From contig JANLSK010000056.1 in NCBI GenBank assembly GCA_031362415.1, positions 31,774 through 95,773 on the forward strand: a DNA stretch of 64,000 nucleotides. The letters run 5' to 3'. A program made the translations under genes and the position numbers. Positions 60,396 through 64,000 of this stretch are shown piece by piece. Under the pieces are notes generated by a model, which saw only the letters and a list, made by a program, of their open reading frames with translations, made no database searches and was not told the DNA's origin. The stretch is from VFJJ01 sp031362415 (GTDB lineage Bacteria > Actinomycetota > Acidimicrobiia > IMCC26256 > VFJJ01). Within the stretch, counting starts at the first letter, position 1; every line of letters begins with the position of its first letter.

Positions 60396-61883
60396 TCACG
60401 CGCCGCGGCGCGCCAGTTGCTGGTGGAGGCCCTCGCACGTGCGCACGAGGACGGTGGCGGCGTCGGCGACCTCCCGTGACGACAACGGGTTCTGCGCCCG
60501 GCGCTGCCACCGGGCCAGACACAGCCCGAGCTGGTTCGACAGGGCCGGCGTGTCGGCATCGGGTGGGAGCCCCAGCCTGGTCGGGAGGTCGGTTCCCATC
60601 GCCCCGAGCAGGAGATCGGCCTCGGCGAGCTCGGCGGGGCGGAGCTTCACCGCGCCCGTCCGCAGCGCCGACACCAGATGGAGCTCGGCGAACTCGTGGG
60701 CCCCGGCGGTGATCCGCTCGGCCTCTGCCAGCAGCCGCTGCGCGGGGGCGATCGGCGCCGCCCGGACGACCGTCTCCAACGCGGCCAAGGCCGAACGGGC
60801 CTGGAGCACGTCGCGCCGGCCGGCGAACTGGTGAAGCAACACGTGACGCAGCTCCGAGAGCCCGCTCCGGGCGACCAGCTCCTGGGCCAGCGACAGGGCG
60901 TTCGTGACCGAGCCCCTCCGAATGAGCGCCACGCTGATGCGGACCCCGAACATGCCCAGACGTTCGAGCAGGGCCTCGCGCTCGATGTCGAGCACGTCGA
61001 GCGGGGTCGAAGCCCGGGCGAAGCGGTCGGCGGTGAGGAGGAGCTCATCGATCTGCTCTCTCGTTCCCACGGCGATCCGGGCCAGCGCCCGGTACTCGTC
61101 CTCGCGCAAGGCGGCTCCCGACGCGGCGAGCAGGCCGGCCACGGGAACGACGGTCTGACACGCTCGCCGAATGCGATCGTCGCTGCGGTAGCGCTCGGCG
61201 ATCCGGGCGGCCGAGCCCAGGGCGTCGATGTTGCCCGAGCCCACCTCGTCGGCCCGCGACAGCACGGCCACGGCGTTGAGCGGCGTGTCGATGCCGACGT
61301 CCTCGGCCCGGAAGGTCTCGAGGAAGCGGAGGTCGGTCTGGTGCAGGTGACGCATCAGGTAGATGACGGCGTCGGCGTCGGACGGTTGACCGGTCTCGGG
61401 CGTCAGGAACGCGTGGGCGCGTGCCGACACGTCGGTCGAGATCGACGCGATCCCGGGCGTGTCGATGAGGGTCATCTCCCGGAGCGCAGCCGACGGCCAT
61501 TCCACGATCAGACGAACGACATCCTCGGCATGGGTACCGCCAATGTCGGGGTCGAGCGCCCCACGCTCGCGCTGGAACGGAATCTGGCGCGATGGGCCCT
61601 GCTTGGGTTCGAGGATGACCTTGTAGCCCAGGCCGTTCCGATACCAGGTGACGATCTTCGTGCACTCACCGGCGTCGGTCGGAGCCAGCTCCTCGCCCAC
61701 GAGCGCGTTCAACAGCGTTGACTTGCCCGCCTTGACCTTGCCGGCGATGGCCACCCGGAGCGGCTCGTCAAGCCGCCGGCGGGCGTCGGCGATGGTGGGC
61801 TCGGCGACGGTTCCCCCGAAGACCCCGCGCGCCGAGTCGAGGAGCCGGCGCACCTCGGAGATGACCGGACTGCGCTCGGACAC
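60396..61883 (-). CDS. Dynamin-like GTPase, IniC-like
   Basis: 495 residues. G1 GKVKAGKST (48-56), G3 LIDTPGIAS, G4-like SRADE, followed by a long helical region without obvious membrane helices. I chose the GTG at 61883, one base after the upstream stop. Bacterial dynamin pairs usually combine one member with a membrane-inserting paddle and one without; this is the latter. Likely assembles with the upstream product at the membrane. Confidence 0.85.
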   Translation of the reverse strand: MSERSPVISEVRRLLDSARGVFGGTVAEPTIADARRRLDEPLRVAIAGKVKAGKSTLLNALVGEELAPTDAGECTKIVTWYRNGLGYKVILEPKQGPSRQIPFQRERGALDPDIGGTHAEDVVRLIVEWPSAALREMTLIDTPGIASISTDVSARAHAFLTPETGQPSDADAVIYLMRHLHQTDLRFLETFRAEDVGIDTPLNAVAVLSRADEVGSGNIDALGSAARIAERYRSDDRIRRACQTVVPVAGLLAASGAALREDEYRALARIAVGTREQIDELLLTADRFARASTPLDVLDIEREALLERLGMFGVRISVALIRRGSVTNALSLAQELVARSGLSELRHVLLHQFAGRRDVLQARSALAALETVVRAAPIAPAQRLLAEAERITAGAHEFAELHLVSALRTGAVKLRPAELAEADLLLGAMGTDLPTRLGLPPDADTPALSNQLGLCLARWQRRAQNPLSSREVADAATVLVRTCEGLHQQLARRGA

Positions 61884-61884
61884 G

Positions 61885-63819
61885 TCAGCGGCTCGTGCCG
61901 GTGGGAACGTTGGTGACGGCGAGCACCCCACTGGCGGACGCTGTCGCCGTGGCCAGGTCGGGGGCGATCTGGGCGACCTGGGCTCGGATCTGGGCCAGTC
62001 GATTGATCTCGCCGTCGAGCAGCTTCAAGCGTTGATCCCGGGTGCTCTGGTCCTGGCGGACCGCCTGCTGCGCCGCGGCCAAGGCCTCGGTGGTGGAGCG
62101 TTGGAGTTCGTCGGCTCGGCTCATGAACGCATCGCGAAGCTGCCGGTGGATCAGGCGCAGCGCATCCTTGGAGTCCTTGTTCACCTGGAACGTGAGCTCG
62201 TCGAGGTACTTGCGCATGGCGTTCTTGGCCAGGGCCCGGCGCTGGAGGAGCTGCCGCTCCTTCTCGTCCTTGAGCTGCTTGCGCCCCATGAGCAATCCGA
62301 CGACACCTGCCCCGGGCGCGAGCAGCGCCCCGCCGAGACCCACGAGCCCCCCGAAGAAGCTCACCATCAGGATCCCGCCGTAGGAGCCGCGCAAGGCCGT
62401 CACCCCGCCGGCAACGGCCCCGGGTCGTTCGAGCTCGATGGCGGCGTTCGTGCGCAGCGATCCGACCAGGCTGGTGGGATCGTTGATCGCGAACTGCACC
62501 GCGATGTTCGACTCGTCCTCGGCGAAGTGCTCGCTGACCGTGCTGGCCAGGGCGTTCGACCGTTGGTACAACTCCGTGTAGTTGGCGACCACCTCGGCCG
62601 AGCAGCGTCGGTAGAGCCAGGGCTCGAACTCGTCCCAGAAGTCGGCCGGATCGTTCCCGTCGATCGCCTCCTCGGCCTCCTTCGTGAGGATGCGCACTCG
62701 CGACCGAAGGTCATAGTCGATGTCGGAGGTGAGATCGCCGATCCCGTCGCCCAGAGTGAGCTGCCACCGGGCGGCCTGGCTCCGGAGCCGATCGGCCCAC
62801 TCCTTGGCCCGTTCGAGCTCGGCGACGATTTCCTTGGCCTTCTCGGGATCGGCCAGGGTGCGTCGTTCGGCTGACAACGGGGATTCGAGTTGCTCGAGGA
62901 CAGCCAGGGCGTCGTTCGCCGCGACACGAGCTGAGAGGAGCTCCGACTTGCCGACGACCTCGCTGCGCAGCCAACTCACGAAAGGCGGGTAGCCCGACTC
63001 GGCGTTGAGCTCCTTGCTGTCGGCCTGGGTCGCTCTCGATCGCAGCAGCGACGACACGGCGAAGATCGGCAGCTCGATGCCGGCGCGTTGGAGGTGACCC
63101 CGGTCGATCTCCTGGATCCGGCGCCACTCGGGGTAGAAGTCGATCTTGGTCAGCACCACCACGATGTTCGGGCAGAGCTGACGGGCCTGGCGCAGGAACT
63201 GGAGCTCCGGTTCCGAAAACTCCTGGGAGGCGTCGGTGACGAACACCACGGCATCGGCCAGCGACAGCGCTCGGAGGGTGATCGTGGCGTGCGCGGAGTC
63301 GAGCCCCCCCGTACCCGGCGTGTCGATGAGCGCCAGGCCTCCGGTGAGGATGGCCCGGGGCAGCCCGACATCGGCCCTGATCAGGCGCTGCTCGTTCTCG
63401 GGATTGCCTCGCTCCGACACATGCTGTGCCAGTTGGGTGATGTCGACACTGCGTCGTACGAGCTTCGACTCCGGCGTGTCGACGGAGACCTCACCGTCGG
63501 GGCTGGCCACCAGCTCCGCGCTCGCGGTCTCGGCCCACCGAACAACCGTGGGGACCGCCGTGGCGATGTCGTCGTCGACGGGACACACCGTGGCTGCCAC
63601 CAGTGCGTTCACGAGTGAGCTCTTGCCCTGCTTGAACTCGCCGACGATGAGAACCTTGGCCTCAGGGTCGTCGAGGCGACTCCGCGCTCGGCTGAGGCGA
63701 GCGACGAGATCCTCCCGGCCGGCCGCGTGCGCGACCTGGACCGTGAGATCGACGAAGGTCAAGGCCCGCGTGATGAACGCGCTGCGCTGTTCGGTCGACG
63801 GGGACGACGGTTCGGGCAT
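61885..63819 (-). CDS. Dynamin-like GTPase with membrane hairpin, IniA-like
   Basis: 644 residues. G1 GEFKQGKSS (60-68), G2-region Thr in DIATAVPTVV, G3 ALIDTPGTGG, G4 LTKIDF, then helical bundles and a hydrophobic hairpin (about 483-520: GGILMVSFFGGLVGLGGALLAPGAGVVGLLMG) that would insert in the membrane, then coiled coil. Matches the mycobacterial IniA type, linked there to cell-envelope stress. The ATG at 63819 has GAGGAAG upstream. Confidence 0.88.
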   Translation of the reverse strand: MPEPSSPSTEQRSAFITRALTFVDLTVQVAHAAGREDLVARLSRARSRLDDPEAKVLIVGEFKQGKSSLVNALVAATVCPVDDDIATAVPTVVRWAETASAELVASPDGEVSVDTPESKLVRRSVDITQLAQHVSERGNPENEQRLIRADVGLPRAILTGGLALIDTPGTGGLDSAHATITLRALSLADAVVFVTDASQEFSEPELQFLRQARQLCPNIVVVLTKIDFYPEWRRIQEIDRGHLQRAGIELPIFAVSSLLRSRATQADSKELNAESGYPPFVSWLRSEVVGKSELLSARVAANDALAVLEQLESPLSAERRTLADPEKAKEIVAELERAKEWADRLRSQAARWQLTLGDGIGDLTSDIDYDLRSRVRILTKEAEEAIDGNDPADFWDEFEPWLYRRCSAEVVANYTELYQRSNALASTVSEHFAEDESNIAVQFAINDPTSLVGSLRTNAAIELERPGAVAGGVTALRGSYGGILMVSFFGGLVGLGGALLAPGAGVVGLLMGRKQLKDEKERQLLQRRALAKNAMRKYLDELTFQVNKDSKDALRLIHRQLRDAFMSRADELQRSTTEALAAAQQAVRQDQSTRDQRLKLLDGEINRLAQIRAQVAQIAPDLATATASASGVLAVTNVPTGTSR

Positions 63820-63873
63820 GGTCGAGACTTCCTCGAGGAGCTGTCGAGGCCAGGCTAATCGCCCGGCGCGCGC

Positions 63874-63917
63874 CATCGCCCCGCCAGCGGATCCGAAGAA
63901 CGTTTGGCGGGGCGATG
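63874..63917. promoter_or_regulatory. 13-bp inverted repeat upstream of the dynamin operon
   Basis: CATCGCCCCGCCA (63874-63886) is repeated as its perfect complement at 63905-63917 with an 18-bp spacer, 55 bp upstream of the IniA-like start. It may be an operator for the neighbouring STAND-LuxR protein or a leader hairpin. The rest of 63820-64000 holds no gene that I can support. Confidence 0.5.
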
Positions 63918-64000
63918 AGCTGGGGGTCGAACCGGGTCGGTCCCCAGCCAGCCGGGGGGGCACCCACGGGACCAACCGGGGGACAGGTGGGGTAGGGGTC

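Noticed and set aside
60399..60412. Perfect 14-bp palindrome CGCGCCGCGGCGCG as an operator
   Set aside because: It encodes the last residues (RRGA) of the IniC-like protein and is a simple GC-rich palindrome; a role in termination is possible but unsupported.

Overview
The window is uniformly high-GC, densely coded DNA with many GTG starts and 4-bp ATGA/GTGA stop-start overlaps. It carries several actinobacterial marker genes: a mycothiol glycosyltransferase (mshA) followed by a YbjN gene, a Rex repressor heading a haem operon, an RsiG-like c-di-GMP anti-sigma factor, a proC/excisionase-like HTH pair, and IniA/IniC-type dynamin GTPases beside an IniR-like STAND regulator. A b6f-type cytochrome operon containing a ferredoxin, together with two complex I clusters, points to a deep-branching aerobic actinomycete. 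Class Acidimicrobiia is my best inference, but no rRNA is present to prove it. I found no tRNA, rRNA, CRISPR array or insertion sequence.

Layout. 1-4061: a truncated GT2 glycosyltransferase, an acyl-CoA synthetase, a LON-substrate-binding-domain protein, a tiny coiled-coil protein, a MoaD/ThiS protein and a PuuD-like membrane protein. 4262-7955: an M23 peptidase, RsiG, mshA and ybjN. 8240-14171: an eight-gene quinol:cytochrome c reductase operon (membrane protein, 2x[4Fe-4S] ferredoxin, cytochrome b6-like, subunit IV-like, Rieske, dihaem cytochrome c and two more membrane proteins). 14198-20557, minus strand: rex-hemA-hemC-hemD-hemB-hemL. 20761-27941: a cupredoxin lipoprotein, a membrane protein, SAM hydrolase, an excisionase-like HTH protein, proC, a NYN protein, an SDR and a MenJ-like reductase. 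28045-43914: a complete 14-gene nuoA-N cluster. 44063-45268, minus strand: a small membrane protein and a patatin. 45599-56224: a second complex I cluster (ABCD-HIJKLMN) lacking nuoE, nuoF and nuoG, followed by a MidA/NDUFAF7-type methyltransferase. 57726-63819: a STAND-LuxR regulator converging on two dynamin-like GTPase genes.

The main theme is electron transfer through menaquinone. The two complex I types feed the quinone pool, the b6f-like complex drains it to cytochrome c, and the haem operon supplies the cofactor. A MenJ-like reductase next to nuoA may modify menaquinone. Three operator-like palindromes resembling the Rex consensus (TGTGAA-N4-TTCACA) lie upstream of the b6f-like operon (8109-8126), rex-hem (20639-20656) and the second, NuoEFG-less complex I (45397-45412). 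I see none upstream of the standard complex I. This suggests a local NADH/NAD+-responsive regulon that chooses between respiratory modules.

Many proteins carry low-complexity inserts encoded by short DNA repeats (HemD, NuoM1, NuoL2, MidA, the Rex tail) or extreme tails (His-rich NuoI1). An intergenic repeat sits exactly where nuoEFG would be expected in cluster 2, and a second copy lies after nuoN2.
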